A stretch of 64,000 bases of DNA. Origin: Arbacia lixula (Eukaryota > Echinodermata > Echinoidea > Arbacioida > Arbaciidae). A program made the position numbers and the translations under genes. Below are positions 46,100-55,480 of the stretch, in pieces (position 1 is the first letter of the stretch; every line of letters begins with the position of its first letter). The notes beneath the pieces are model-generated. The model was not told where the DNA came from and ran no database searches. It was given only the letters and a program-made list of their open reading frames with translations. The stretch spans positions 4,440,724 through 4,504,723 of the forward strand of contig OZ022584.1 of NCBI GenBank assembly GCA_963669155.1, in the 5' to 3' direction.

Positions 46100-49000
46100 A
46101 GGGCATTGTAGGTATTCAGGGGAAAAATGATGCATAAAGAAATACTGCAAAACAACTGTGCCATTACATTAGCTGAAACCCCCAATGTATTGTATACACC
46201 ATACCCTGCTCACCATAAGTAATAGGTTTAAATGCCTAAAATGTGTTGCACAACATTACAAATTCTAAATGACTTTGAATTTGTTAAAAGCATCTGATGG
46301 ATACGGCGTGAAACACCGTAAGTCAGACCAAATATATCAAGAAACAACATTGTAACAGATAATAAAATGTGTATCAATAAATGCAAGCTTGACAGCTCAG
46401 AAATATATGATTTTAATACTGGAAATGGCTGATAATAAACTACATGTATTTGAATAAAATATGAACAAGCGAAAATGGCTCATTGTAAATATTTTGCGAG
46501 AAACCAATGAAAACTAGAAAAGAGGAAATAACTTGTTTACATTTGATGGGCCTGAGGACCAAGCTGTGCATGACATATAAAAGCAAAGAAGAAAAGGAAC
46601 AATGACAACTGATACAATACAGCTCGATAAATAATATGACAGAAATATCAGAACCAAGTACAAACAATTGAAAGAGAATGGAGACAGAGGAGATAGTGGA
46701 CCATTTTCCATCTGAATGCAAATTCCTGATCATATTGTCTAAAAGGGGAAAATTGAATGAATCCTATTAAAGCTCCATTTACTTTCTTATATCATTGTTT
46801 CTAGTGGACAGACTCAGATATGCCAATTCATACAATGCATACAAATTAACAAAACAATAAATAAATGAACAAAAGTATTTTGGCTTGCCACTTGAAAAAA
46901 AATGTATTTTCACTCCTTTTTAATAATAGTGTTCATAAAATGATACAATAGAAGAGAGTATATAGAGGCATTTTGCTGGCAATAACAAATATTTGAAACT
47001 TCAAAGAAGTACTAAATACTGAAAAAAGGAAGAGTTGGCATCTCTGCAGACAAGCTCTTCACATGTCAAGACCTTCCTTCGACCAATATGACTGGTATAT
47101 ATGCATACATCATGAAAATGGTCCGTTGCAAGAGGTACATGTAGACTAGACTTCCATACACACACAAAGAGAGCTGAGAGAGAAAACAATACCAAAGAGG
47201 AAGGAGTAGAGGTTGAGTGCCCTGTGCGGAGAATAAGGAAGGTTAGAGGTTCAATACCTGGACGAGATGAAGGCACTCCAGCAAGCGCTCGGTGGTGTTG
47301 CGATAGAAGATATTCAGGAACTCAGCACAGGTCATCATCGGCTGTTCCACCCACCGCTTCTACTCCCCCAACACCCCAACACACAACCACAACAATAATG
47401 ACCGCACCCGGGGTATGGGGCGGTACCAAAAAAAAAATGGCCATTCCGTGGTAGTGGTAGTGGTGGTGGTGGTGGTGGTGGGGATGGTGGAGTTGAGCCA
47501 AAAATTGATGAGGAGGGGTAAAAATGGGAGCATGGGTCCAATACCGGGGAGGAGGATGATGATGTTGATGGAATATGGGGAGGGCAGGCATGCACGTAGG
47601 GGAAATGGAAGAGGGAGAAAAAAATGGGGGAATGTCATGTTAGTGTTAAATTGACAGACAATTACATTCCGTACCAAAACATGTGAGACAAATAATAATA
47701 TTCAGCACTTGTGTGGAGAAGGCTTCTTTGAGTTTGGACAGTGGTGCGTGACCATTTTTGCAGAGCTTCCATCAACTTGCTATAATTATCCTACTTTCAC
47801 AGAAAAAAAAATGTCTGCAGATCTGTGAGTAGTGGAATTTGCAAACAATGACATAAGTTCCAATAAGCAAAATTTGGTACACAGTATATTTGGTACCACA
47901 TTGAAGGCTTCTTCCACGTTAGTGAGACAAAACAAACAAAATTACCATGCAAACAATCATCAGCATCACCCCTCACATTTCCCCAACTCCACTGTATAAC
48001 TTTCCCCAGAACTTAATTATGTGTTACAAATCTGGGTACAAAAACAAGACTTGAAAGCTATTGTACCTCAGTGGTTGAATATTTACTGTAAATCATTACT
48101 CATTTCATTCTTTCACACACTATTTAAACTATGACTGCCAACATAGTTTGTCTAGGTCCTTTACTTTCAAAACACGCATACACACACACGCACACACACA
48201 CATGCACACCCACACCCACACGCACACACACACACACACATATGTACATAAACACACCAACATGCAGAAAAACACAAACCAATTACATAATATATAGCGG
48301 AATGTCATTCCCTCAATCTTAAAATCAATATCATCTACATAACTTTGCTCACTGTGTCGACATTTGTAATCTTTTAGAGTAATAATAGCAAGTAATCTTT
48401 TCCTTTTGTAAACTCTCCACATTACTAGTACTGTAAAATCATACCATGGTATTTGACTACTACCATCAAAACAATAAATTACATACATTTGCTAACCAAT
48501 AAAAATTGACAGAAGGTATTCAACATGTAATGAAATAGCACAAATGTTTAAGATATGATGAATGGTTAAGATACCTGTACATTATCATTTTTTTCCATCT
48601 CAGTGACATTCATCAATACATGTACCAATGTTTAATGTACATGTACTCAGGAAAAGCTACATGTATTGCATGCATGTTGAACAATTACCAAACAAAATCA
48701 AACTAACTTAACTAAATGGGTACTGAAATCAAATCATTGAGATAAAGTGTTGTCTAATTATTCTTTCTAAATTGCTTTCTCTTCTTGCTGATGTGCTACA
48801 TTGTACATGTTCAGTGTACCAAGCTACAATTTGGACAGCAATCCCATCCTACAATGGTACCGTATGTTTGTAGTTCAGTTACATCATTTTGTCAGTGCAT
48901 GCATGTACATGTATGGCCTGATCCATTTTTCAACCAATCACCGTCAACCCACTCCCAACCAAAAATAAAACATTATTACTGTTGTGTAATTTATTATCCC

Positions 49001-52000
49001 ATTGCCCACCAGCATGCTGTGTGCCTGGTCTTACCTTCCATGAAATCTGAGTTCAGTATTGAAATTTACATAAAGAACATCATTAGGAATGGTTCTTGTT
49101 CTCATTATTTTATGTCTATTTTAATTGCACATATCGTGCCAAACAATATGCACCAACAAAATAGTAACTGTGGACTGTGGTGTAACTTGTATCACAAACT
49201 CAATCCATGCAAACTTGGCAATTTTTGTGTTCTTTGCCTTGGATCCAAGACGAAATTACTGGCACAATAATAATTTTTGTTTTAAAAGTATTGTGGCAGT
49301 TCATCATTACTTACTTCAAAATCTCTTGAGCTTTTTATACCCATTTGTCTACCATCACCACCCTCATCCAAAATAAAATCAATAATGTCACTTTAATTTG
49401 GTTGCAATCATCAGAATTCTCTATCAAATTATATGTAAATAGAACAAAGAAAGAAACAGAAAATCACTGGTACATGTACTATGGACATAAACAAACGTAA
49501 CTCTGATGCATGCAACATTCTTTAGCTTACCTTGTATAGAACCTGAGTTAGTATGGATAATGTCCGCATTGGTTTGATTTAATTTCGGAGAGATAATCAA
49601 AGATTTGTTAAATAACTGGTTTATTTATTAAATGTTTGATTTAACACAGATTCAGAAATTAACTAGTTATGACAATTGTTACATAGTAAAAAGTGAATAA
49701 ACATATTGCACAACTCATAAATGAAGTACAAATATCATGTTCCACTTTTGTCAAATATGATTTCATATCATCTTATTCTGGGTTGAAATTCTTATACAAT
49801 TTTGCTAAAATTACAATGAAAAAGAAGACTTGTATAACAAAAGTACATCATTAATGAATGTACCAGTCATTTTTTTTAACGTTGCTGAACTGGAAATCTC
49901 ATTAATGACTGTACCATATTTGTAACAAAACTAGCAGGGTAAAATGCATTGATGTACAACGATACCACTACTATAAACAAACAACTACATGTATGTCAAT
50001 CCAAACATTTCTAAATTGTACTATACTACTAACTGCTTACACAACAGAATACAATTGACACTGTGACATTATCTTATGTAAGGTAATGTAACCATCTGGT
50101 ATACAAGCTACATAAACATCAACTAATATTCATTTTCACAAATGAAAGAAAATTCACAGCACTTTAAATGGGCACTTCATATTGAAAATAAGATGCTTTT
50201 GAAAAAAGAAGAAAACCAAAGAAGCAAATTAGTGAGTAAATTTAAATGCAAAATTGGACTAGCCATAAAAAAGTTGTCTTCTTAGATTCGACAGCTGAAC
50301 AATACTCAAGTTTGGTTGTTCTTTGCCAATCTGTTTGACTCATATTTCTGCTGTTATTGATAAATTCTCATTGGAGTGAAGTACCCCTTTAAGAAGAAAA
50401 ACAACATCATCATCTCATCAGCAATCCCCAAATAGCATGCTTTTATATTTACATCATACCCATTGCATACCTTTCACCACCAATCATAATCACCTCCAAT
50501 ATTAACGCCATCATCATCACCACCATCACAGAAGCAACTATGTAACAAGCATGCTGACAAGAAATGTGCCATTTTTATACTTGGAATTTGCTGGGTGTTA
50601 TGTCAAATTTTGAAATTCTGATTTATGGTTTTCCTTAACCCTAATACTCTCGGGGTATTTCAAAGCTTGTTATTACGGGGGGGGGGGCCATTATGATCTC
50701 AGCCATGGGTCCCCGATTGCCTCAAAATTTTGCACATGGGTAAAGAATTATGTAATCTACTAAGTTGTATAGCTAAATTTACAAAAGTCCTTTTACTTTT
50801 TTTAAAACCAATTAATTTATGCTAATTTATGTGAGAAATCATAGATTTTGGTATTTCTCATTAAATAAAGCCTTAGGAATAGCAATTTTTGGTACAAATG
50901 TCTTTCATAACTCCCTCATCAATTCTTGAAAGAAAAAGATAGGCTGTGGTAATTATTTCTTATGTATTTTATTGTTTTTCAATTTTCTTATGTATTCCTT
51001 TGTTTTTTGTCAAGCGTCTTTTGCTATTCGACAAAATTACAACCACATTTCATTTTATATTGCTCAAAAATATTTGAAACAATGATAACACTTATTAGAA
51101 AAGTATTTACATAAATTGGAAAAGCTCCTGATTTTATCCATAGGGTTATACACAGTCATATAGAGAAATAGCGTAATTTCAGTGACATGTGTTTGGTAAA
51201 CGTAATCTGACACCCGCACGGTAGATCCGATCGCCATAAATTTGGTATCAAAATGTGCGGGAAGGATCAGAGAAAAAAGTCAAGAAATTTCGTTTCGAAA
51301 TATTGAGGCGTTAGGAAGTACCGACAAAACTTTGACAGGGGGGGGGGGGGGGGGCCCATAATGCCCCCCCCCCCCCCGGAGTATTAGGGTTAAATAATGT
51401 TTCCTTTATCAAGAAAGTGTAAGACATGAAGGCCATTTTTTTTTAAAGCCTTGAATATCATGAGATGTTCAAAATAATCAAACTAATTGCATTAAACCAA
51501 GTAAGGCACAAATCTGACACCAATGTACAATACAGGTAACACTGGTACAATGGACAAACAATATATACAAAAAACATAAAAGATAACAAAAAATACATTA
51601 AAACAAAATCATTATCATGCAATTCATGACATGCACATGCACTGAATATTCAAACTAACAACAAGAATATGTATAGAATGAATAAATTTTTGAAAACATA
51701 TTGATTCCCTTTCCAAAGTAATGACAATAAAATCTTTAAATAAATGTCCCAAAGGAATGCGTTTCACTGCAGTCTGTTCTATGTAAATAATTGGTATTAG
51801 TTAGCTAATCAACGTCAGCTGCATTAGTGTCATAAAGCCAAGAATTAAAATCAGGCATTGCATTCCGAGTATAAATGCTCTCCGTTCAACTGCCTAGTTT
51901 TTCTCAGGCTAAAATCCTCTATCCAATTTTGAGACAATGTTATTCCATTCAGCATCACTTCAGTAATAAGTCATCATGCTCTATATCAATACTGGGCGTG

Positions 52001-54619
52001 ACATGCCTCATGCAAATTAAAAGAGGGTTCGGCATTGCCGCGGTTTTTGCTAGACTCACCTCCAGGAGCTTGATGTGATTCTCGACATCGACCACGGTGG
52101 TGTTGGAGTTGCCGTTGTGCCGCAACCAGGCGAAGTGGGGGGTGAGGTCGCTGACAACCCGGCAGACGAAGGACACATTGGACCCCACCACGGCCGTCAC
52201 GTTGGGGATCTTGGACATGATAGGCTTCACCGCCAGCCGTTCTGAGAGGACAAACAGGAAACAAGTAACAATCAACCTATCCTTTACTGAGCTCACATTT
52301 ATTCATGCTGGCTTTTCTCTGCTCCATATACAGGAAAGCTTGAATCCAGTGTAATCTGTTGTACTGACAATAGCGATATGCTATGAATAAACTTCTAATT
52401 ACTTACCTGGCACAATAAAGCCATGCCCATTTGGTTACTGCAGTTCCATGTTAAATGTTGACATCCTAACTGGACTGGGATTCATAAAGCCTGAAAGCCT
52501 GAAAGTCTAACTGTGAGAAATAGGCTAAAACCCTGAATCACCAGATTTGTACCTCCACTGGCCGACATGGGCAAATACTTTGCAAAAGTGATAGTTGCAC
52601 ATGTAACAAAGTCATGAGAGACTCCCATGGCTAATTCTTTGGTGCAAATTACTACATGGGACAATAGTTTGAAATGCCAGGACATGGAGCCGAAGATTAC
52701 AAATGATAATCAACATTTTTACTTTTGTATGTTTGTTTCTTTTTAACATTCCAATCAAATCCTTAGAAAGGATCCAATGTAGAACACCCTTGCCATGCTC
52801 TCTGCTTAAGTTTCTGGTTTCCCAAGTGAGAATTTTCTGCTGGTTCTTACCGGTAACCTTGACATCATAGCTGAACCGAATGGTGCCATAGATGTTGCTG
52901 ACAACGCAGGTGTACTTGCCCGTATCCGAGACAACCGCCTTGCGAATCTTCAGAACGTACTCCTTCTTCTCCATCTGGCCACACACAAACCAATAAAATT
53001 ACGCAAAATTTGGACTCATATCATTCAAGAATGCAAGACATCATATCCATACACATACGATTATTCATTGCGCTTCAATAGAACAATTTTCATATTCATT
53101 TTGAAAATAATGAGAAAATTTGTAATGTCATAATTGAATTAAAGGGAATAGGTAAATTCAAAAAGCTTGATATTCTACCCGTCCAAAACATACTAAGAAC
53201 AATATAATTCCACTCTAAGTCAGTTTCCTTCTCTTATATTGTGACGGAAGTTCTTTTACAGTATTTTCTTCCATTTTCCGTGGTTGGTACAATTTTTTTT
53301 TTACCCGTAAATGGGCTACAATGTCTTTGAGCGATTGGTATACTGGTTGTAAATCATTGCACATGTTTATGACTGGCTATGAGTGGTTGTTAGAGGTTAA
53401 TGTAATGGTTGCGAGTGGTGTACCCATTTGTACAAATATTTTTTTTATTGACGTGCAAAAGGGCTTCCCTGTCCGTGAATGATAGGTTTTCCAGTTGTGA
53501 GTTTTTGAACATGGTTAGGAGTAGATATGAGTGGCTGTGAGTGGTTCGTGTAATGGTTCTGAGCTGCATACCCGCGAGGCCCTGATGATGTGGTCCTCCC
53601 AGTCTGCCCGGTTATCCTTGAGCCAGTGGATGGTGGGCTTGGGAAAGCCCCGGGCGTGGCAGGCCAGCTTGATGTTGGTAGTGGAGGGGAGGGGCCTGTC
53701 CGGCTCCATGTCCTCCATGTGGACGAACGAGGGGGCCGACCCCGCTCCATTGGTCCCATTCAGGGTAAGGTTGGTACCCAAGCTACCCTGGTCTGGCCCC
53801 TCCTCTTCAACCGACGAGAAGGATTCCACGATGCTCGATTCGTCATACGGGTCAAACAACTCATCTACAGATTAGAAATAAAGGAAGAGCAAAACCACTT
53901 TGATTGAACAGTAGTAATATAAACAGTACTGATAATCAGTACATTATTTCACCACTTATCAGTTACTGGATCAACTTAAACCATCATATTAATTTTCTTG
54001 TACAGATTTCACTTGAAAATATATTTTAAACAAACTTGATTAAGAAGTACTAAAGATTAATAAATACTACAGCACTGCTCCAAATACTCAAGGGTTAGTC
54101 TAAATCTACTTAAGAAATTTATGTTATGGGAGATATTATATAAAATATTTACACGCTTTTAACAAAAAATGATATCAATCACCGACTAAATAAAAACAAA
54201 TCAAAATCAACTGAAGAGTAAAAATCTAGCATGCACTACATGTATTTGGCTTTTTGCAAACTGCTCCTACACTAGTTCATGCAGTTCACAAAGCTTGAAT
54301 GAAACATTCGGCTACTCGCGACTGCTCTTTGGCTAGTTCTTACCCATGGCCACCACCGTGAAGTTGACCTGGACGGTGGGACCGAAGCCGTTGGAGGCCT
54401 TGCAGGTGTAGACGCCAGCATCGGACTCGCGCAGGTACTCGAAGACGATGGCCGTCCTGGTGAAGGTCACATTGGGGTCCTTGGTGTTGAGCAGCACACC
54501 GTCCTTCATCCAGGAGGTGTAAGGCCGCGGGTCCGCCTTGACGGGGCACGGGATCCGGTGCTGGCTGCCCAAGCTCAGCTCCACCACATGCTTGAAGTTG
54601 CGCCGTAACGTGGGGGGTT
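37843..54619 (-). CDS. FGFR: FGF receptor tyrosine kinase (14 exons, start exon missing)
   Basis: In gene order the exons are 54619-54344, 53864-53572, 52974-52851, 52241-52060, 43991-43850, 42848-42622, 41963-41839, 41351-41236, 40841-40731, 40344-40157, 39776-39654, 39203-38995, 38576-38471 and 37959-37843. All phases agree and the join reads 779 residues. Numbering from the first split codon: Ig1 1-92, acid box about 93-118, Ig2 to 231, Ig3 232-339, membrane span about 368-390. The kinase has P-loop GEGAFGKV 465-472, lysine 492, helix-C glutamate 509, HRDLAARN 598-605, DFG 618-620 and APE 645-647. Tyrosine 743 lies in YLDL, the phospholipase C-gamma docking motif. All catalytic residues are present, so an active receptor is expected at the plasma membrane signalling through Ras/MAPK and PLC-gamma. 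Intron positions match vertebrate FGFRs. The signal-peptide exon was not found between 54620 and 64000. Confidence 0.96.
38176..38503 (-). repeat. two-copy tandem duplication, unit about 164 bp, spanning an exon end
   Basis: Copy 1 (about 38176-38339) and copy 2 (about 38340-38503) share catcc.tatttgca, agagtaagat, gtgagttgggg..., and the block gtacctggtttga.gaga.tgagat.atgcggtccag at an offset of 164. Copy 2 contains the last 33 nt and donor of the real FGFR exon; copy 1 is intronic. Confidence 0.9.
38471..38576 (-). CDS. FGFR: FGFR exon: kinase C-terminal helices
   Basis: The 106-nt exon (acceptor ttgccatag, phase 2; donor gtacgt, phase 0) encodes [18 protein letters not shown] and [17 protein letters not shown], the end of the kinase domain. 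Its last 33 nt and donor are duplicated 164 bp downstream in the following intron. Confidence 0.96.
38995..39203 (-). CDS. FGFR: FGFR exon: kinase APE motif and C-lobe
   Basis: The 209-nt exon (acceptor ctcccctgtag, phase 0; donor gtgagc, phase 2) encodes [29 protein letters not shown] and [17 protein letters not shown], then KPQNTSLE. All typical C-lobe motifs of FGFRs are present. Confidence 0.96.
39654..39776 (-). CDS. FGFR: FGFR exon: catalytic loop and activation loop
   Basis: The 123-nt exon (phase 0 on both sides; acceptor gccttctgcag, donor gtaagc) encodes [23 protein letters not shown] and [11 protein letters not shown]. The catalytic aspartate and DFG are intact. The activation-loop tyrosine pair of vertebrate FGFRs (DYYKKTT) reads DFYRKTT, so the first tyrosine is phenylalanine, while a new tyrosine appears three residues earlier (HYID). 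Confidence 0.96.
40157..40344 (-). CDS. FGFR: FGFR exon: kinase hinge, insert and helix E
   Basis: The 188-nt exon (acceptor ccctccag, phase 1; donor gtaagt, phase 0) encodes [20 protein letters not shown], a kinase insert containing one tyrosine (PPEEYERS), and [20 protein letters not shown]. The gatekeeper is valine, as in FGFRs. Confidence 0.95.
40518..40529 (-). CDS. FGFR: candidate 12-nt FGFR kinase microexon (unproven)
   Basis: Between the beta-4 exon and the hinge exon, AACCAGGAGAGA is bounded by a good acceptor (ttattttctag) and a full-consensus donor (gtaagta). Both neighbours are phase 1 and the length is a multiple of three. Inclusion would change CTQE-G-PPYV to CTQE-EPGER-PPYV, a net gain of four residues just before the hinge. 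Support is splice signals and phase only; twelve bases carry no homology signal and chance is possible. Confidence 0.35.
40731..40841 (-). CDS. FGFR: FGFR exon: kinase helix C to strand beta-4
   Basis: The 111-nt exon (acceptor cttctgcccag, donor gtaagc, phase 1 on both sides) encodes [20 protein letters not shown] and [12 protein letters not shown]. The helix-C glutamate is in LISEL. The vertebrate glutamate after it is a cysteine here (ELC). Confidence 0.95.
40848..41110. repeat. cryptic TTGA/GATT-rich repeat
   Basis: Dispersed gattgatt, ttgattga and tgatagattgat units through about 260 bp of an FGFR intron. Confidence 0.7.
41236..41351 (-). CDS. FGFR: FGFR exon: kinase P-loop and catalytic lysine
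   Basis: The 116-nt exon (phase 2 to phase 1; acceptor actttctttgtag, donor gtaaag) encodes [20 protein letters not shown] and ends TVAVKMLK. Both the glycine-rich loop and the ATP-binding lysine are intact. Confidence 0.95.
41839..41963 (-). CDS. FGFR: FGFR exon: juxtamembrane segment
   Basis: The 125-nt exon starts phase 0 after gtctctaccag with MSVDSTKSN and ends phase 2 before gtgggt. It includes [17 protein letters not shown], the conserved lead-in to the FGFR kinase. The first two residues, MS, stand where vertebrate FGFRs have the alternatively spliced VT pair needed for FRS2 binding. The methionine is internal. Confidence 0.94.
42622..42848 (-). CDS. FGFR: FGFR exon: transmembrane segment
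   Basis: The 227-nt exon runs from acceptor tatcttacag (phase 1) to donor gtatgc (phase 0). After a Pro-rich stalk ([16 protein letters not shown]) comes a hydrophobic span, residues 368-390, beginning [13 protein letters not shown] and closed by [10 protein letters not shown] as stop-transfer. It ends KPLAYRQ, matching the vertebrate junction just before the FRS2-binding juxtamembrane region. Confidence 0.94.
43643..43783. mobile_element. short interspersed repeat (MITE-like), copy in FGFR intron
   Basis: It runs from ggccatattacataa to ttttatgcaacagggcca, with inverted ends and the inner words ccattgatgataactttgct and aatggcaacttttgtggaaacc shared with 22845-22998. Confidence 0.65.
43850..43991 (-). 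CDS. FGFR: FGFR exon: second half of Ig3 (IIIb/IIIc equivalent)
   Basis: The 142-nt exon starts in phase 0 after ctctgagcag and ends in phase 1 at donor gtgagt. It encodes [12 protein letters not shown], then [11 protein letters not shown] and [17 protein letters not shown], the closing half of Ig3. Only one copy of this half was found, so the vertebrate IIIb/IIIc pair is not present. The acceptor is gagcag; use of the upstream gag would add one glutamine in frame. Confidence 0.93.
45210..45292 (-). repeat. (CT)n on the FGFR sense strand
   Basis: (GA)n on + with GGA interruptions. Confidence 0.95.
46038..46105 (-). repeat. (CT)n on the FGFR sense strand
   Basis: Nearly pure (GA)n on + for about 50 bp, then GGGAGA units. 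Confidence 0.95.
47258..47359 (-). CDS. FGFR: candidate FGFR alternative cassette exon inserting 34 residues into Ig3
   Basis: Inside the long intron that splits Ig3, 102 nt of - strand sequence lie between an acceptor ending gggggagtag and a donor gtattg. It is phase 0 on both sides and open throughout in the receptor frame. It starts [14 protein letters not shown] and ends LLECLHLVQ, with two cysteines and an NTT sequon, so inclusion would add exactly 34 residues between IKLLE and LDTPKS. The acceptor has a poor, G/T-rich tract, as expected for a regulated exon. From memory, unverified, a published sea-urchin FGFR has long and short Ig3 forms differing by about this many residues, which is the main reason for the confidence given. 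Confidence 0.75.
48175..48242 (+). repeat. (CA)n microsatellite
   Basis: Interrupted CA/CG/CCA repeat. The Thr/His and Val/Cys frames over it are artefacts. Confidence 0.95.
50639..51389. mobile_element. TTAA-flanked MITE, piggyBac-like (copy in FGFR)
   Basis: It is bounded by TTAA at 50635-50638 and 51390-51393, with ends CCCTAATACTC and GAGTATTAGGG. Inner G and C blocks lie near each end. Internal words (tttattgtttttcaatttt, cataaatttggtatcaaaa, agaaaaaagtcaagaaa) correspond to similar words in 23972-24744 in the same order, so the two are one family. Confidence 0.8.
52060..52241 (-). CDS. FGFR: FGFR exon: first half of Ig3 (IIIa)
   Basis: The 182-nt exon runs from acceptor gtcctctcag (phase 1) to donor gtgagt (phase 0). 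It encodes RLAVKPIM, the Ig3 entry, with [15 protein letters not shown] and FAWLRHNG giving the first cysteine and the core tryptophan, and ends IKLLE. Sequons NVT, NVS and NTT are visible. The exon ends at the conserved IIIa junction, followed by an 8-kb intron that holds a candidate alternative exon. Confidence 0.94.
52851..52974 (-). CDS. FGFR: FGFR exon: second half of Ig2
   Basis: The 124-nt exon starts in phase 0 after gtgtggccag with MEKKEYVL and ends at a gtaaga donor in phase 1. It contains the SDTGKYTC motif and [15 protein letters not shown], the typical end of FGFR Ig2. The split of Ig2 at this place matches vertebrate FGFR genes. The methionine at the exon start is internal, not a start codon. 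Confidence 0.94.
53572..53864 (-). CDS. FGFR: FGFR exon: acid box and first half of Ig2
   Basis: The 293-nt exon runs from acceptor taatctgtag (phase 1) to donor gtatgc (phase 0). It starts with an acidic linker ([13 protein letters not shown], then VEEEGPDQ), equivalent to the FGFR acid box, followed by two overlapping sequons (NLTLNGTNG). The Ig2 half has cysteine in IKLACHARG and tryptophan in TIHWLKDN. Where vertebrate FGFRs have a basic heparin-binding segment, this protein reads [10 protein letters not shown], which is acidic. Confidence 0.94.
54344..54619 (-). CDS. FGFR: FGFR exon: Ig-like domain 1
   Basis: The 276-nt exon lies between acceptor ctcccctcag and donor gtaaga, phase 1 on both sides. 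It opens with PPTLRRNF and carries cysteine in RIPCPVKA, tryptophan in TSWMKDG, and the SDAGVYTC motif followed by KASNGFGP. That ending closely resembles Ig1 of the neighbouring FGFRL1 (ATNGFGS). A 740-bp CAY microsatellite begins about 100 bp upstream of the acceptor. Confidence 0.94.
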
Positions 54620-54739
54620 CTGAGGGGAGAGAGAAGGCGGAGAGAGGAGAAAGGTTAGTGATTGGTGTCTGCAGCAGAGGGTGTAGCATCATTATTGTGA
54701 TTGTCATTACCATCATCATCACAGTAGACATCCTTACCA

Positions 54740-55480
54740 CCACCCACCACAATCATCACCATCACCATCACTATCACCATCATCATCACCATCATCATCA
54801 CCACCACAATCATCTCCATCACCATCACCATCACCACCACAATCATTACCATCACTACCACCACCACTACTACCATCATCATCACCATCACCATCACCAC
54901 CACAATCATTACCATCACTACCACCACCACTACTACCATCATCATCATCATCACCATCACCACCACAATCATTACCATCACTACCACCACTACTACCATC
55001 ATCATCACCATCACTATCACCATCACCATCACCATCACCATCACCATCACCATCACCATCACCATCACCATCACCATCACCATCACCATCACCATCACCA
55101 CCACCACCACAATCATTACCATCACTACCACCACCACCACTACCATCATTATCACCACCACAATCATCACCATCACCATCACCATCACCATCACCATCAC
55201 CATCACTATCACCATCACCATCATCATCACCACCACAATCATCACCATCACCATCACCATCACCATCACTATCACCATCACCATCATCATCACCATCACC
55301 ATCACCATCACCATCACCATCACCATCACCACCACAATCATTACCATCACTACCACCACCACCACCACAATCATCACCATCACCATCACCATCACCATCA
55401 CCACCACAATCATTACCATCACTACCACCACCACCACTACCATCATCATCACCATCATCATTATCATCATTAAAATATCA
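54740..55480 (+). repeat. (CAC/CAT)n trinucleotide microsatellite, about 740 bp
   Basis: Almost uninterrupted CAT, CAC and CTA/CAA triplets in a higher-order arrangement: caccaccacaatcattacc and catcactaccaccacc recur many times. Both strands are open for about 300 codons (His-rich on +, Met/Val-rich on -) purely because the unit is three bases. Confidence 0.97.

Larger units (their letters stand above)
43992..52059 (-). other. FGFR intron (8.1 kb) splitting Ig3
   Basis: The intron holds the candidate cassette exon 47258-47359 and the TTAA element 50639-51389. It also has GA tracts at 45210-45292 and 46038-46105, a (GGT)n tract at 47447-47492, and a CA tract at 48175-48242. No second copy of the IIIb/IIIc half-exon was found in it. 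Confidence 0.8.
52242..54343 (-). other. FGFR introns between the Ig exons
   Basis: Three introns (52242-52850, 52975-53571, 53865-54343) of about 480-610 bp with no further exon recognised. Near 53340-53560 there are scattered gagtggttg-type words without clear periodicity. Confidence 0.75.

Noticed and set aside
47205-47275. A tRNA-SINE-like B box (ggttcaatacc) near the Ig3 intron
   Set aside because: It overlaps the donor of the in-phase 34-codon cassette exon, which explains the conserved-looking sequence better.
44000-52000. A second IIIb/IIIc-type half-exon in the FGFR Ig3 intron
   Set aside because: No other frame with an Ig C-terminal cysteine motif (DxGxYxC) was found; only the 34-codon cassette fits.
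52844-52974. Methionine at the start of the second Ig2 half-exon as a translation start
   Set aside because: It is an internal codon after a phase-0 junction; the upstream exon joins in frame.
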